In this document: positions 18,446 through 27,064 of the stretch, in pieces
Position numbering within the stretch: position 1 is the stretch's first letter
Layout of the letters: the number at the start of each line of letters is the position of its first letter
Source of the DNA: Curvibacter microcysteis
Lineage (GTDB): Bacteria > Pseudomonadota > Gammaproteobacteria > Burkholderiales > Burkholderiaceae_C
Assembly (NCBI RefSeq): GCF_028649455.1
Contig: NZ_JAQSIO010000001.1
Span: 682,001-746,000 of the forward strand
Length of the DNA: 64,000 bases
Direction of reading: 5' to 3'
Notes under the pieces: model-generated
What the model was told of the DNA's origin: nothing
The model's database searches: none
The model's input: only the letters and a program-made list of their open reading frames with translations
Program-made: the position numbers and the translations under genes

Positions 18446-19725
18446 GTCGCCTGATCAGCCGCCTGCGCGGACAAGCGCACAGCGCAGCGCGCACCACGGC
18501 CCTGGTGGCCGGTCTGCTGATCGCCCTGCCCGGCGCCCCCGCCCTGGCCCAAAGCAGCCCCACCCCAGCCGCCCCCAAGCCAAGCGCGGCCGCGGCCCCA
18601 GCCACCGGTTGGCAGGCCTGCCGAGCCCTGGCCAACGACCCCGCCGCGCGCCTGGCCTGTTTTGACGACTGGGCCCAAGCGGCGGCGCTGCCTGGCGCCA
18701 TTCCTGGTTCCGCTGCGGCGCTGGCGCCCAGCGCGACGCCCCCCGCGGCACGTGAACTGACCGTGTCGCCCGGGGCCTTGGCCAGCCAGCAGCCTGACAC
18801 CCGCCCGGTGGACACCACTTTGCCCGCCACACGCCTGATCAGCGTGGGCACCGAAGCCGGCTGCCAGGACCGCCAGTACACCGAAACCTCGCGCTTTTGG
18901 GAGCTTGAGAACGGCAGCGACTGCGGTACTTTTGGCATCCGCGGCTACCGGCCCATCAGCTTGGCCTTGATCATGTCGGACAGCGTGAACACCCAGCCCA
19001 GCTCGCCCAGCGCCGGCCACACCCAAAGCGCGCCGGTCGAGTACAAACGCACCGAAACCCGCCTGCAGCTGTCGGTGCGCACCAAGATCGCCCAAGGCCT
19101 GCTGACACAAGGTCACCCCACGCTCAAGGACTCGCTGTGGTTTGGCTACACCCAGCAGTCGTATTGGCAGCTGTTCACGCCGCAGCTGTCGCGCCCCTTC
19201 CGCAGCACCGACCACGAGCCTGAGGTGATGTATGTCTACCCCACCGATGCAGCCCTGCCCGGCGGCTGGCGCTGGCGCTACACCGGCGTGGGCCTGGCGC
19301 ACCAGTCCAACGGCCAAAGCCTGCCGCTGTCGCGCAGCTGGAACCGCTACTACCTCATGAGCGGGGCTGAGCTGGACACGCGCTGGCGCGTGCAAGGCCG
19401 CCTGTGGCGCCGCATCAATGAAAGCGCCAACAGCGACGACAACCCGGGCATCAGCAACTACGTGGGCCGCGGCGAAGCCACGGTCTACTACCACCCCAGC
19501 CCAGACAACACCTTGGGCGCAACGGTGCGGCACTCGCTGGGCTCGCAAGCCCGCGGCTCGGTGCGGCTGGAATGGCTGCGCGCCCTGGGCAATGGGCCGG
19601 AGGCCGGCGGCAAGAGCGGGCTGCGCCTGCACACCCAGCTGTTCAGCGGCTACGGCGACAGCCTGCTGGACTACAACCGGCGCCGCGTGGTGTTCAGCGT
19701 CGGCCTGAGCCTGGTCGACTTCTGA
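18385..19725 (+). CDS. pldA: Outer membrane phospholipase A (OMPLA)
   Basis: An outer-membrane beta-barrel lipase that degrades surface-exposed phospholipids and lysophospholipids. The catalytic block HQSNGQSLPLSRSWNR holds H306, S308 and N320, with the same spacing as H142, S144 and N156 of the E. coli enzyme. An N-terminal extension of about 130 residues is Ala/Pro-rich and includes a signal peptide ending GAPALAQ. The ATG at 18385 overlaps the previous gene by 61 bp. A TTG at 18442 overlapping that gene's stop (TTGA) would give a shorter, more standard signal peptide, so the start is uncertain. The frame ends in a typical barrel C-terminus (LSLVDF, terminal Phe). Confidence 0.9.
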   Translation: MDFRQNPLNTPVRVAQTGRLSRLISRLRGQAHSAARTTALVAGLLIALPGAPALAQSSPTPAAPKPSAAAAPATGWQACRALANDPAARLACFDDWAQAAALPGAIPGSAAALAPSATPPAARELTVSPGALASQQPDTRPVDTTLPATRLISVGTEAGCQDRQYTETSRFWELENGSDCGTFGIRGYRPISLALIMSDSVNTQPSSPSAGHTQSAPVEYKRTETRLQLSVRTKIAQGLLTQGHPTLKDSLWFGYTQQSYWQLFTPQLSRPFRSTDHEPEVMYVYPTDAALPGGWRWRYTGVGLAHQSNGQSLPLSRSWNRYYLMSGAELDTRWRVQGRLWRRINESANSDDNPGISNYVGRGEATVYYHPSPDNTLGATVRHSLGSQARGSVRLEWLRALGNGPEAGGKSGLRLHTQLFSGYGDSLLDYNRRRVVFSVGLSLVDF

Positions 19726-19839
19726 ACCCGATCTCTGAGACCTGCTACGAAAAACCTAGCGCAAAGACAGTGCCCCAACGGCCTGGACGCCCTGGATAAC
19801 CGGGGGTTTTAGGCCCGTTTTCCGGCTCTTGCCCTCGCG

Positions 19840-19863
19840 GTGCCCCGACCACAATCGGGGCAC
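19840..19863. promoter_or_regulatory. Perfect 9-bp hairpin just upstream of the 132-residue gene
   Basis: The arms GTGCCCCGA (19840-19848) and TCGGGGCAC (19855-19863) enclose a 6-base loop, 12 bp before the ATG at 19876. No T-run follows. It could be an operator dyad or a structured 5' leader adjoining the ribosome-binding site. Confidence 0.4.
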
Positions 19864-19875
19864 GAGGACACACCC

Positions 19876-20274
19876 ATGGACCTGCAATACCAACTCAAAT
19901 CCGGCAGCTACTACCTGTACGACATGACCGAAGCGCCCAGCCCGTTCACGGGTGAGCGGCGCTTTAGGCTCAAGACCGACACGGTGGCCATCGCCTTTGA
20001 CCGCCACACCGGCGAATTGCACCAACACGGCAGCCCCACACGCATCCAGTCCTGGGCCACTGGGGCCCGACGCCGTCTGCGCGCGGCCGGTGCCGTGGAC
20101 ATTGCCAACGACATCGTGGTGGTGTCAGGCCCACTGCCCGTGGAAGAGATCAACAAATGCCTGGGCATCACCGGGTATTGCCGGCGCTTGTTCCACCGCC
20201 TGCACGCCCTGCCCCACGGCAAATTCCCCAAAGCCAGCCCCCCCAAGAGCCGGGCCGGGTTTCAGGCGGCCTGA
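19876..20274 (+). CDS. Conserved hypothetical protein
   Basis: A 132-residue soluble protein with no signal peptide or membrane segment. Its N-terminal half is mixed polar and aromatic (SGSYYLYDMTEAPSPFTGERRFRLKTDTVAIAFD). The C-terminal half is basic (GYCRRLFHRLHALPHGKFPKASPPKSR), which could suit nucleic acid or polyanion binding. I do not recognise the family. It is an isolated gene with a hairpin directly upstream (19840-19863) and a palindrome downstream (20296-20314). The ATG at 19876 follows GAGGACA; the in-frame start at 19840 would run through the hairpin and is rejected. Confidence 0.6.
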   Translation: MDLQYQLKSGSYYLYDMTEAPSPFTGERRFRLKTDTVAIAFDRHTGELHQHGSPTRIQSWATGARRRLRAAGAVDIANDIVVVSGPLPVEEINKCLGITGYCRRLFHRLHALPHGKFPKASPPKSRAGFQAA

Positions 20275-20295
20275 GCCGCCCCATCGGGACGGCGC

Positions 20296-20314
20296 TGGGG
20301 CGCCAGGCGCCCCA
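20296..20314. terminator. GC palindrome between convergent genes (possible bidirectional terminator)
   Basis: TGGGGCGCC-A-GGCGCCCCA is a perfect palindrome with 9-base arms, located between the convergent 132-residue gene and qorB. It lacks a clear T-run on either side, so termination would be weak or depend on other factors. Confidence 0.4.
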
Positions 20315-20350
20315 ATCTCCCTCCACCCAGCGGCAGGGTGAGCCAAGCCC

Positions 20351-21202
20351 TCAAGCCAAGGCAGCTTCCACCAAGGAGGCCAATGATGCCGTTGGGCGAC
20401 CCAGCAAAGCGCTGAGCTGGCGACCCTCATCGAACAAAGCGCCCTGGGCGGCCCCGGCATCCGAATCCGCCAACAGGCTGGCCAGCCCCTCAGGCAGCCC
20501 CGCACCCACCAAAGCCTTTTGGTATTCCGCTTCCGGCAGGTTGATGTAAGGGATGGTCTTGCCCGACTGGCGACTGAGTTCGGCGGCGAACTCAGCCAGG
20601 GTGTAGGACGTGTCGCCCGCCAACTCATAGACCCGACCGGCCTGGTCTGGCAAGGTCAGCACACGGGCGGCGGCTTCGGCGTAGTCCACCCGAGCGGCCG
20701 ACGCGATGCGGCCTTCGCCCGCGCTGCCAATGAAAGCGCCATGCTGCAAGGCCGGCGGCACGCTGGCCAGGTAGTTCTCGGTGTACCAGCCATTGCGCAA
20801 CAGCACATGGGGCAGGCCCACCGACTTCAGATAGGCCTCGGTGGCCTGGTGCTCGGCAGCCAAACCCAGCGGTGAACTGTCGGCGCGCAGCAGGCTGGTG
20901 TAAGCCAGCAACTGGACACCCGCACGCTGGGCCGCATCGATCACGTTATGGTGCTGCACGGTGCGCTGCCCCACCTCGCTGGACGAAATCAGCAGCACCT
21001 TTTCAGCCCCCTGGAATGCCGCATCCAAGGTGGCAGGCTGGGTGTAATCGGCCTGGCGCACCTGCACGCCCAGGGCGGCGAGGTCCGTCGCCTTGGCGGG
21101 TTGGCGCACGGCGGCGACGATTTGCGAGGCAGGCACTTGGCGCAGCAAAGCCTGGATGACGAGTTGGCCCAGTTGGCCCGAGGCGCCGGTGACGACGATC
21201 AT
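20351..21202 (-). CDS. qorB: NAD(P)H:quinone oxidoreductase, QorB/YtfG-like (atypical SDR, NmrA-type)
   Basis: A 283-residue cytoplasmic reductase of the extended/atypical short-chain dehydrogenase group. The dinucleotide motif TGASGQLG (about 5-12) starts the Rossmann fold. Long stretches match what is known of E. coli YtfG/QorB: VRQADYTQPATLDAAFQGAEKVLL, ISSSEVGQR, AYTSLLRADSSPLGLA and LLRNGWYTENYL. The E. coli enzyme reduces quinones with NADPH. The ATG at 21202 is chosen because it starts directly at the fold (MIVVTGAS). It is divergent from an HxlR regulator, the same pairing as ytfG/ytfH in E. coli. Confidence 0.9.
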   Translation of the reverse strand: MIVVTGASGQLGQLVIQALLRQVPASQIVAAVRQPAKATDLAALGVQVRQADYTQPATLDAAFQGAEKVLLISSSEVGQRTVQHHNVIDAAQRAGVQLLAYTSLLRADSSPLGLAAEHQATEAYLKSVGLPHVLLRNGWYTENYLASVPPALQHGAFIGSAGEGRIASAARVDYAEAAARVLTLPDQAGRVYELAGDTSYTLAEFAAELSRQSGKTIPYINLPEAEYQKALVGAGLPEGLASLLADSDAGAAQGALFDEGRQLSALLGRPTASLASLVEAALA

Positions 21203-21290
21203 GGTGTGAATTCCTAATGCGTTGAATGAAGACAAGCACTATCATTTGGTAAGCACTAACTTTTTACAAGTACGCACCAAAAGGTAAGCG
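21203..21290. promoter_or_regulatory. Divergent qorB/HxlR control region
   Basis: An 88-bp AT-rich gap between divergent genes. It contains an inverted repeat TTTGGT (21245-21250)/ACCAAA (21276-21281) and a direct repeat GGTAAGC (21248-21254 and 21283-21289). These are candidate binding sites for the adjacent HxlR regulator, as expected for the qorB/qorR arrangement. Confidence 0.5.
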
Positions 21291-21740
21291 ATGCAAAATC
21301 CAGACGAACCCCGGGCCGTGGGCCCCATCCGCCCCCGTTCACTGGCCGAGGGGCTGGAGCGCGGCAACTTGTTTGCCGAAGCGTGCCCGTCGCGGGAGGT
21401 GCTGCGCCACGTCACCAGCCGCTGGGGCGTGCTGGTGCTGGTCGCGCTGCTGCGCAAGACGCACCGCTTCAGCGAGTTGCGCCGCAAGATCAACGGCGTG
21501 AGCGAAAAAATGCTGGCCCAGACCCTGCAGTGGCTGGAGAGCGATGGCCTGGTGCTGCGCGTGTCCTACCCCGTGGTGCCGCCCCACGTCGAGTACTCGC
21601 TGACCCCGCTGGGCCAGGAGGTGGGCCTGCGGGTGGAAGACCTGGCGGACTGGATTGAGGGCAACCTGCCCAGGATGATGGAGGCGCGCAGCGAGCGCGT
21701 GGTGGTGGGGGCAGCGGAAAGCGCGAGGGTGGCGGGCTGA
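21291..21740 (+). CDS. HxlR-family transcriptional regulator (QorR/YtfH-like)
   Basis: A 149-residue winged-helix regulator of the HxlR family. Conserved parts include ACPSREVLRHVTSRWGVLVLVALL, RFSELRRKINGVSEKMLAQTLQWLESDGLVLR and YSLTPLGQEV. A Cys in the N-terminal ACPSR sequence is in the place where some members sense electrophiles or oxidants by thiol chemistry. It is divergent from qorB and probably represses it until a reactive quinone or aldehyde appears; this is an inference from the family and gene pair. The 3' end shows no strong terminator. Confidence 0.88.
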   Translation: MQNPDEPRAVGPIRPRSLAEGLERGNLFAEACPSREVLRHVTSRWGVLVLVALLRKTHRFSELRRKINGVSEKMLAQTLQWLESDGLVLRVSYPVVPPHVEYSLTPLGQEVGLRVEDLADWIEGNLPRMMEARSERVVVGAAESARVAG

Positions 21741-21914
21741 GGGCCAGGTGGATCCGCTCATGGGGGCTGCGACCGCAAGAAGAATCCGTCCCGGCCAGCG
21801 CCTCCTGGCTCGGGAAGAAGCGACAGCAACACCCTGCGTTGAACCCCTGCGTTGCAACCGAGCCCACCGCCAACGGCGACTTCGGGCTACCGGGAACGCG
21901 AGCGCTCCAATGCG

Positions 21915-21949
21915 AAACGCCCCAGGCTCTTTCGAGTGCTGGGGCGCTT
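21915..21949 (-). terminator. Hairpin terminator candidate downstream of tRNA-Phe
   Basis: The CGCCCCAG/CTGGGGCG stem has an inner CTC-GAAA-GAG tetraloop helix. Read on the - strand it is followed by TTTCGCATT, a weak T-rich tail. It lies 6 bp beyond the encoded CCA of tRNA-Phe. Confidence 0.6.
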
Positions 21950-21955
21950 AAATTC

Positions 21956-22031
21956 TGGTGGCCTGGGGCGGAATCGAACCACCGACACGCGGATTTTCAA
22001 TCCGCTGCTCTACCAACTGAGCTACCAGGCC
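21956..22031 (-). tRNA. tRNA-Phe (anticodon GAA)
   Basis: A complete 76-base cloverleaf on the - strand. The acceptor GGCCTGG pairs with CCAGGCC, followed by an A discriminator and an encoded CCA. The anticodon loop is TTGAAAA, giving GAA, and the T-loop is GGTTCGATTCC. It sits between the HxlR gene and the ntrX-like gene, just downstream of the latter, so it may be transcribed with it or from its own promoter. Confidence 0.97.
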
Positions 22032-22082
22032 TGCAAGACTTAAATTATAACCAGTTTTTTGGGGTCCGCGCAAGAAGTTCGT

Positions 22083-22748
22083 TTAAATCGCATTTCTTTT
22101 GCTGCGCGAGAGGTCGACCCCCAGTTGGCGCAGCTTGCGGTACAGGTGGGTGCGCTCCAGGCCGGTCTTCTCGGCCACGCGGGTCATGGAGCCGTTTTCC
22201 TGCGCGAGATGGAATTCAAAGTAGGCCTTCTCGAAGCCGTCACGCGCTTCGCGAAGGGGCTTGTCCAGATCAAACAGCTGCTGGGCTTGGGATGGCGCCT
22301 CGCTGACCGGCAGCACCGGCGCGGGCGCGGGCTCGACACGGGGCTCGGGCAGGCTGGGGGCGGCGGGCGCGGTCTTGCGCAGCTGATGGCGGGCCAGGCC
22401 CTGCTCCACCGCCTTGAGCAGCTTTTGCAGGGTGATGGGTTTTTCCAGAAACGAGAAGGCACCGATGCGGGTGGCTTCAACGGCGGTGTCGATGGTCGCG
22501 TGGCCGCTCATCATGATCACCGGCATGGACAGCAGGCCGCCAGCCGCCCATTCCTTGAGCAGGCTGACGCCGTCGGTGTCGGGCATCCAGATGTCGAGCA
22601 GCACCAGGTCAAATTCGTCACGTTGGCGGGCATTGCGCGCTTGCGAGGCGTTTTCTGCCAACTCGACGTTGTGGCCCTCATCGTTGAGAATTTCGGACAG
22701 CAGATCGCGAATGCCCAACTCGTCGTCGACCACCAGTATGTTTGCCAT
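22083..22748 (-). CDS. NtrX-like response regulator lacking the AAA+ domain
   Basis: A 221-residue two-component regulator. The receiver domain (about 1-120) has the acidic pair DD (8-9), phospho-acceptor D52 (LLDIWMP) and a Lys in EKPI. A Pro/Ala-rich linker (about 123-155) leads to a Fis-type helix-turn-helix (GSMTRVAEKTGLERTHLYRKLRQLGVDL). NtrX proteins of other bacteria carry a sigma-54-interacting AAA+ ATPase between these parts; it is absent here, so this protein cannot activate sigma-54 promoters in the usual way. It lies 50 bp downstream of the ntrY-like kinase gene, its evident partner. Confidence 0.88.
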   Translation of the reverse strand: MANILVVDDELGIRDLLSEILNDEGHNVELAENASQARNARQRDEFDLVLLDIWMPDTDGVSLLKEWAAGGLLSMPVIMMSGHATIDTAVEATRIGAFSFLEKPITLQKLLKAVEQGLARHQLRKTAPAAPSLPEPRVEPAPAPVLPVSEAPSQAQQLFDLDKPLREARDGFEKAYFEFHLAQENGSMTRVAEKTGLERTHLYRKLRQLGVDLSRSKRNAI

Positions 22749-22798
22749 GATTAAAAGATTGCGATTCCAGGAGAGAGGAGACGAAGGGCGCTTGCGCC

Positions 22799-25078
22799 TC
22801 AGGCCACACGGGCCTGTGCAGTGGCGAATGATAGCGACACTTGGGCCCCCGCAATTTTGTCGCCACGCAAGTGGTTGGACAGATCAATGCGCGCGCCGTG
22901 CTCGTCAGCGATTTTCTTCACCACAGCAAGTCCCAGGCCGGTGCCTTTGGATTTGGTGGTGACGTAGGGCTCAAAGGCCCGTTTGAGGATGTGCTCGGGA
23001 AAGCCAGTGCCGTGGTCGCGCACGATCAGGCGCACGCGCTGGGTGCTTTCGCTCCAGCGCGTGCGGATTTCCACGGCCGGTACATCGCTGTCTTCGCGGC
23101 TGCCTTCGGTGGCGTCCTGCGCGTTTTGCAGCAGGTTGTGCACGACCTGGCGCAGTTGCTGGGCGTCGCCCAGCACTGGCGGGCAGCGCGGATCCAGTTC
23201 AACGTGCACGGGCACGTCGGCGTTCTCGGGGCTGTAGAGCTGCAAGATGTCTTGCACCAGGGTGTTGAGGTCCAACGGCTTGAGCTCGGCCGCAGGCAGG
23301 CGCGCGTAGTCACGGAACTCGTTGACCAGGCGCTTCATGGCGTCGACTTGATCGACGATGGTTTTGACCGACTTGGTGACGATGGCCTGCTCGGGCGCGG
23401 CGACTTTGCCCGCCAGCTTCATCTCCAGGCGCTCGGCAGACAGTTGGATGGGCGTGAGTGGGTTTTTGATCTCGTGCGCCAAACGGCGCGCCACTTCGCC
23501 CCAGGCCTGGGCGCGCTGGGCCGACACGATTTCGGAGATGTCGTCAAACACCAGCAGGCGGGCGGCGCCCGGCAGCTCGGCGCCGCGCGCCACCAAGGTG
23601 ATCATGGTGGACGAGGCGCCGGTTTGTCCGTCGGGCAACTCAAAGGACTGCTGCCAGTGGTCCAGCCCATGCTGCAGGGCGTTTTCGCCCAAGAACGCAT
23701 CAAACTGGTTTTGCACCCGGGCGGCAAAACCTTCCAGCCCAGGAATGGCCGACAAGGGGCGCCCCTCATAAGCGGCCAGCGGCACCTTCAGGATGCGGGT
23801 GGCGCCGGGGTTGGAGGACTGGATGCTGCCCTGCCCGTCCAGCACGATCACGCCTGCCGTCAGGTTGTCGAGGATGGTCTGCAGGTTGGCGCGCGCCGTG
23901 CTGACCTGGCGCATGCTTTTCTCGACCGTCGCGCGCGCATCGGCCAGCTGCTGGGTCATGTCCGCAAAAGATCGGGTCAGGCCCCCCAGCTCGTCCTTGC
24001 CTTGCAAGACGGCTTTGGGGCTGAGGTTGCCAGCGGCCACTTCGCGCACGCCTTCGGCCAGCACCAGCAGCGGACGCGCCAGCTGGTTGCCCAGCAGCAC
24101 GGCCAAGAGCACGGCACCAAACACCGCCAGGAAGAGGCTCAAGGTCAAGGTGCCGATGTACATGCGGCGCAGGCCCACGCGGGCCAGGGCGCGTTCTTGG
24201 TACTCGCGGTTGGCTTCCTGCACCGCCATGGCGTTGGCGACCAGGGTCGGCGGCAGGGGCACGGACACCTGCAAAAAGCGGGCTTCGGACAACAAGCCCA
24301 GGCTGGAACTGCTGACCAGGGCCATGGCTCGGATGCGGGCGTTGCTCAGGGCCGCGGGGTTGCCGGGGTCGTCCAGGCCTTCGATCTGGGCCAGGGCGCG
24401 CTGTTTGCGCACGTTGCGGATGACCTGTACCGAGGGGCGCTCGGGGTTGAGCTGAAACCGGGACTGGCCCACGCTGGCCACCAGTTGGCCAGAGGCGCCC
24501 CAGAGCACCACGTCACTGGCCCCCAGTTGGTCGCGGATTTTTTCCAGCACCAGGCCGGCGGTGGCGTCGGGCACATCGGTCAGCTGGTTGCCCGCCGCAC
24601 GGGTCTTGTTGGCCAGGTCGTTGGCCAAGGTATCCAAGGTGGCCCGCCCCAAGCTGACCCCTGCATCCAAGGCACCTTCGACCTTGACGTCAAACCAGCT
24701 CTCGATCGAGCGTGAGACAAATTGGTAGGACACCACATAGATCAGCATGCCCGGCACGAAGCCGACCAGGGCAAAAATAGCGGCCAACTTGACCAACAGG
24801 CGGCTGCCAAAACGCCCTCGGCGCAGGCGCTGGTAAAGCCGCAGCGCGATCCACAAGATGGCGGCGAGCAAGGCGCTGGCCACCACCAGGTTGATGACAA
24901 ACAGGCGCAGGTAATTGCGCTCGTAGAGGTCGCGGTTGTTGGTGGCCTGGGTCAGCAGGAACAGCAGCACGATGCCGGTGACCACCATGGTGGCGATGCC
25001 CAGGCCGACGGTCCAGCGGGCGGTGCGCGAGCTGAACAGCGAGTGCCGGTCAATGCGCTGGGCCGGGGTCACGCTCAC
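22799..25078 (-). CDS. NtrY-like membrane sensor histidine kinase
   Basis: A 759-residue inner-membrane kinase. N-terminal hydrophobic helices flank an extracytoplasmic region, followed by HAMP (around NQLARPLLVLAEGVREVAAGNL), a PAS domain, and a HisKA domain with the phospho-acceptor H535 in RRLAHEIKNPLTPIQLSAERL. The HATPase domain (N box HNLLQNAQDAT, G boxes DHGTGFP and KGTGLGLAVVKKI) ends the protein. The architecture matches NtrY, which senses nitrogen or redox state. It starts at a GTG (25078) that overlaps the stop of the upstream DUF4390 gene (GTGA), so the two are coupled. Its partner is the response regulator at 22083. Confidence 0.93.
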   Translation of the reverse strand: MSVTPAQRIDRHSLFSSRTARWTVGLGIATMVVTGIVLLFLLTQATNNRDLYERNYLRLFVINLVVASALLAAILWIALRLYQRLRRGRFGSRLLVKLAAIFALVGFVPGMLIYVVSYQFVSRSIESWFDVKVEGALDAGVSLGRATLDTLANDLANKTRAAGNQLTDVPDATAGLVLEKIRDQLGASDVVLWGASGQLVASVGQSRFQLNPERPSVQVIRNVRKQRALAQIEGLDDPGNPAALSNARIRAMALVSSSSLGLLSEARFLQVSVPLPPTLVANAMAVQEANREYQERALARVGLRRMYIGTLTLSLFLAVFGAVLLAVLLGNQLARPLLVLAEGVREVAAGNLSPKAVLQGKDELGGLTRSFADMTQQLADARATVEKSMRQVSTARANLQTILDNLTAGVIVLDGQGSIQSSNPGATRILKVPLAAYEGRPLSAIPGLEGFAARVQNQFDAFLGENALQHGLDHWQQSFELPDGQTGASSTMITLVARGAELPGAARLLVFDDISEIVSAQRAQAWGEVARRLAHEIKNPLTPIQLSAERLEMKLAGKVAAPEQAIVTKSVKTIVDQVDAMKRLVNEFRDYARLPAAELKPLDLNTLVQDILQLYSPENADVPVHVELDPRCPPVLGDAQQLRQVVHNLLQNAQDATEGSREDSDVPAVEIRTRWSESTQRVRLIVRDHGTGFPEHILKRAFEPYVTTKSKGTGLGLAVVKKIADEHGARIDLSNHLRGDKIAGAQVSLSFATAQARVA

Positions 25079-25734
25079 TTGGCGGGCTCCAGGCTCAAGC
25101 GCTGGTTGCGGCTGGTGGCCAAGTTCCAGTCCGTGCGTCCGGTCACCCCCAGCTGGAAGGGCCGGGGCAGTTGAGACACGTCCAGTCTGAAGCGCAGATT
25201 GATGTTGTGTTTGGCTTCGCCATCGATTTCGCTGGGCTCGGCGATCTTCCAGCGCGAGATGCGCTGCACGGCGGCCAGCGCATCTTCCAACTCTTCAAAG
25301 CTTTGGGCCAAGCTCACGCCCAAACCAGAATTGGTGATGGGGGTGGGGGCCACCTGCAGGCGCCAGCGCCGGGTCAACGGCTGGTAGGCCAGCCGCATGT
25401 AGCGCGATGCGCTGGCCACCTGCCTGTCGTACCAGTACCAGCGGTCGCGCAGCACCTCGGCTTCCGCGACGAAGTACAGGGGTATGCCTTTGACGGCTGC
25501 ATCGTTGACCAACTGAGGCAACTCGAAGCGCAGCAAGGCGGACAGGAACAGCCCTTCTTCGCTGCGCTCGACCCTCATTTGGGTCACTTCAATGTCGGGC
25601 GTGTCGGCCCACGCTGGGCGCAGGCCGATCAGCAAGCAGACGGCCAGCAGCCATCCCGCGAGAAAGACGAAGCGGTCAATCTGCGCGTTTTTCGAGCAAG
25701 GCGTAGAAAAATCCGTCGAAGTCACGGTGCCCAT
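25075..25734 (-). CDS. DUF4390 domain protein (predicted secreted)
   Basis: A 219-residue protein with an N-terminal hydrophobic signal segment (FLAGWLLAVCLLIGLRPAWA) and a beta-rich domain of the DUF4390 type (IEVTQMRVERSEEGLFLSALLRFELP). Its function is unknown. It sits between rsmB and ntrY and overlaps both: its 5' end overlaps rsmB by 59 bp and its stop overlaps the ntrY GTG. This fixed position beside an NtrYX pair suggests a role linked to the kinase, perhaps as a periplasmic accessory, but that is only contextual. The exact start within the rsmB overlap is uncertain. Confidence 0.8.
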   Translation of the reverse strand: MGTVTSTDFSTPCSKNAQIDRFVFLAGWLLAVCLLIGLRPAWADTPDIEVTQMRVERSEEGLFLSALLRFELPQLVNDAAVKGIPLYFVAEAEVLRDRWYWYDRQVASASRYMRLAYQPLTRRWRLQVAPTPITNSGLGVSLAQSFEELEDALAAVQRISRWKIAEPSEIDGEAKHNINLRFRLDVSQLPRPFQLGVTGRTDWNLATSRNQRLSLEPAK

Positions 25735-27064
25735 TGTCCCGGACAGCGTCCCCCTTGCGCGCCGTGCGGGGGATTAAATGCCCAGGCGATGGCCGTAATA
25801 CCGCATCAGTGTTGTGTGCAAGAAACGTTTGAATCTGCTGCTCGCCCTCGGCCTTGAACACCGAGCAGGTGCAATACAGCAGACGCCCCCCCGGCCGGAC
25901 CAAAGGCCAAAGCAGCGACAGCAGGGCGGCTTGAATCACGGCCAGTTGGCCGATATCGCTCTCACGGCGCAGCCAACGCACATCGGGGTGGCGGCGCACG
26001 ATGCCCGAAGCCGTGCAGGGCGCGTCGAGCAAGATGCCGTCAAACAACTCACGCTGACCATTCACGGGCCACCATTGGTCCAGGTCACGGGCATCGGCCG
26101 CCACCACCCGGGCTTGCAACTGCAGGCGCTCCAGGTTTTGGTGGATGCGTTCGCAGCGCTTGGGGTCGATGTCCAGTGCGGTGACTTCGGCCTCGGCCAG
26201 TTCCAGCAAATGGGCGGTTTTGCCGCCCGGGGCGGCACAGGCGTCCAGCAGACGCAGAGGCCGCCCCTGCGGTGGCGTCAACTCGCCCAACAGCAGGGGG
26301 GCGGCCAGTTGGGCCCCCGCGTCCTGCACCGACACCACGCCGTCGGCAAAACCGGGCACGTCCTGCACCGGGCGAGCTTGCCACAGCATCACGGCCTGCC
26401 CGCCCAGCGCTAGGGCGTCGATGCCTTGAGCGGCCAGGCGCGCGAGGTAGTCACTCACGGTGGTCTGGCGCTCGTTGACGCGCAGGGTCATGGGTGCCTG
26501 GGTGGCGTTGGTGCGCAAGATCTCCTGCCAGTGACGGGGGTGGTCCTGGCGCAGCCGGTCGATCCACCAGCGCGGGTGGTTCCATTGCGCCATGGGCTCG
26601 CGCGCCGTGGCCTCGACCAAGGCCTCGCGCTCGCGCAAGAAGCGGCGCAGGCAGGCGTTGATGAACGCCGATTGTGGGCGCGTGGCAGGGGTGCGCTTGG
26701 CCGCTTCCACCGCCTGGTCGACCAGGGTGAACATTTCGTAGGGGGCATCGGCCTCGCGCCAGCCCAGGGCCAAAGCGGTGCACAGCAGGGCATCGGCCAC
26801 GGGCGGCGGGTTGCGCGGGGCCAGCTTGCGGCGCAGGGCCTCGGCCTGACCCAGCCAGCGCAGCACATGGAACAGCAGGGCCTGCACGCCCGGGCGCAGC
26901 GCCGAGGGCACGGCTTCCAGGGCCGTGGTGGCCGAGGCCCCAGCACGCACATCGGCCAGGGCCTGGGCCACGGCCTGCAACTGCTGCCACAGGGGAACGG
27001 CGTCGGCGTAGTCACCGGTACGGGAGCCGGTTGAAGCGGTCATGGTCTGTTGATCTCTTGTCAT
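25676..27064 (-). CDS. rsmB: 16S rRNA (cytosine-967 C5)-methyltransferase RsmB
   Basis: A 462-residue enzyme that methylates C967 of 16S rRNA with S-adenosylmethionine. An N-terminal NusB-like RNA-binding domain precedes the Rossmann methyltransferase domain. That domain holds the SAM site DACAAPGGKTAHLLELA, the motif IV DAPCTASGIVRRHPDVRW with its Cys, and the motif VI LLYCTCSVF with the catalytic Cys near residue 400. The start at 27064 was chosen because its ATG overlaps the stop of the upstream gene (ATGA); the 5' extension up to 27217 lies within that gene and is not conserved. Confidence 0.95.
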   Translation of the reverse strand: MTRDQQTMTASTGSRTGDYADAVPLWQQLQAVAQALADVRAGASATTALEAVPSALRPGVQALLFHVLRWLGQAEALRRKLAPRNPPPVADALLCTALALGWREADAPYEMFTLVDQAVEAAKRTPATRPQSAFINACLRRFLREREALVEATAREPMAQWNHPRWWIDRLRQDHPRHWQEILRTNATQAPMTLRVNERQTTVSDYLARLAAQGIDALALGGQAVMLWQARPVQDVPGFADGVVSVQDAGAQLAAPLLLGELTPPQGRPLRLLDACAAPGGKTAHLLELAEAEVTALDIDPKRCERIHQNLERLQLQARVVAADARDLDQWWPVNGQRELFDGILLDAPCTASGIVRRHPDVRWLRRESDIGQLAVIQAALLSLLWPLVRPGGRLLYCTCSVFKAEGEQQIQTFLAHNTDAVLRPSPGHLIPRTARKGDAVRDNGHRDFDGFFYALLEKRAD

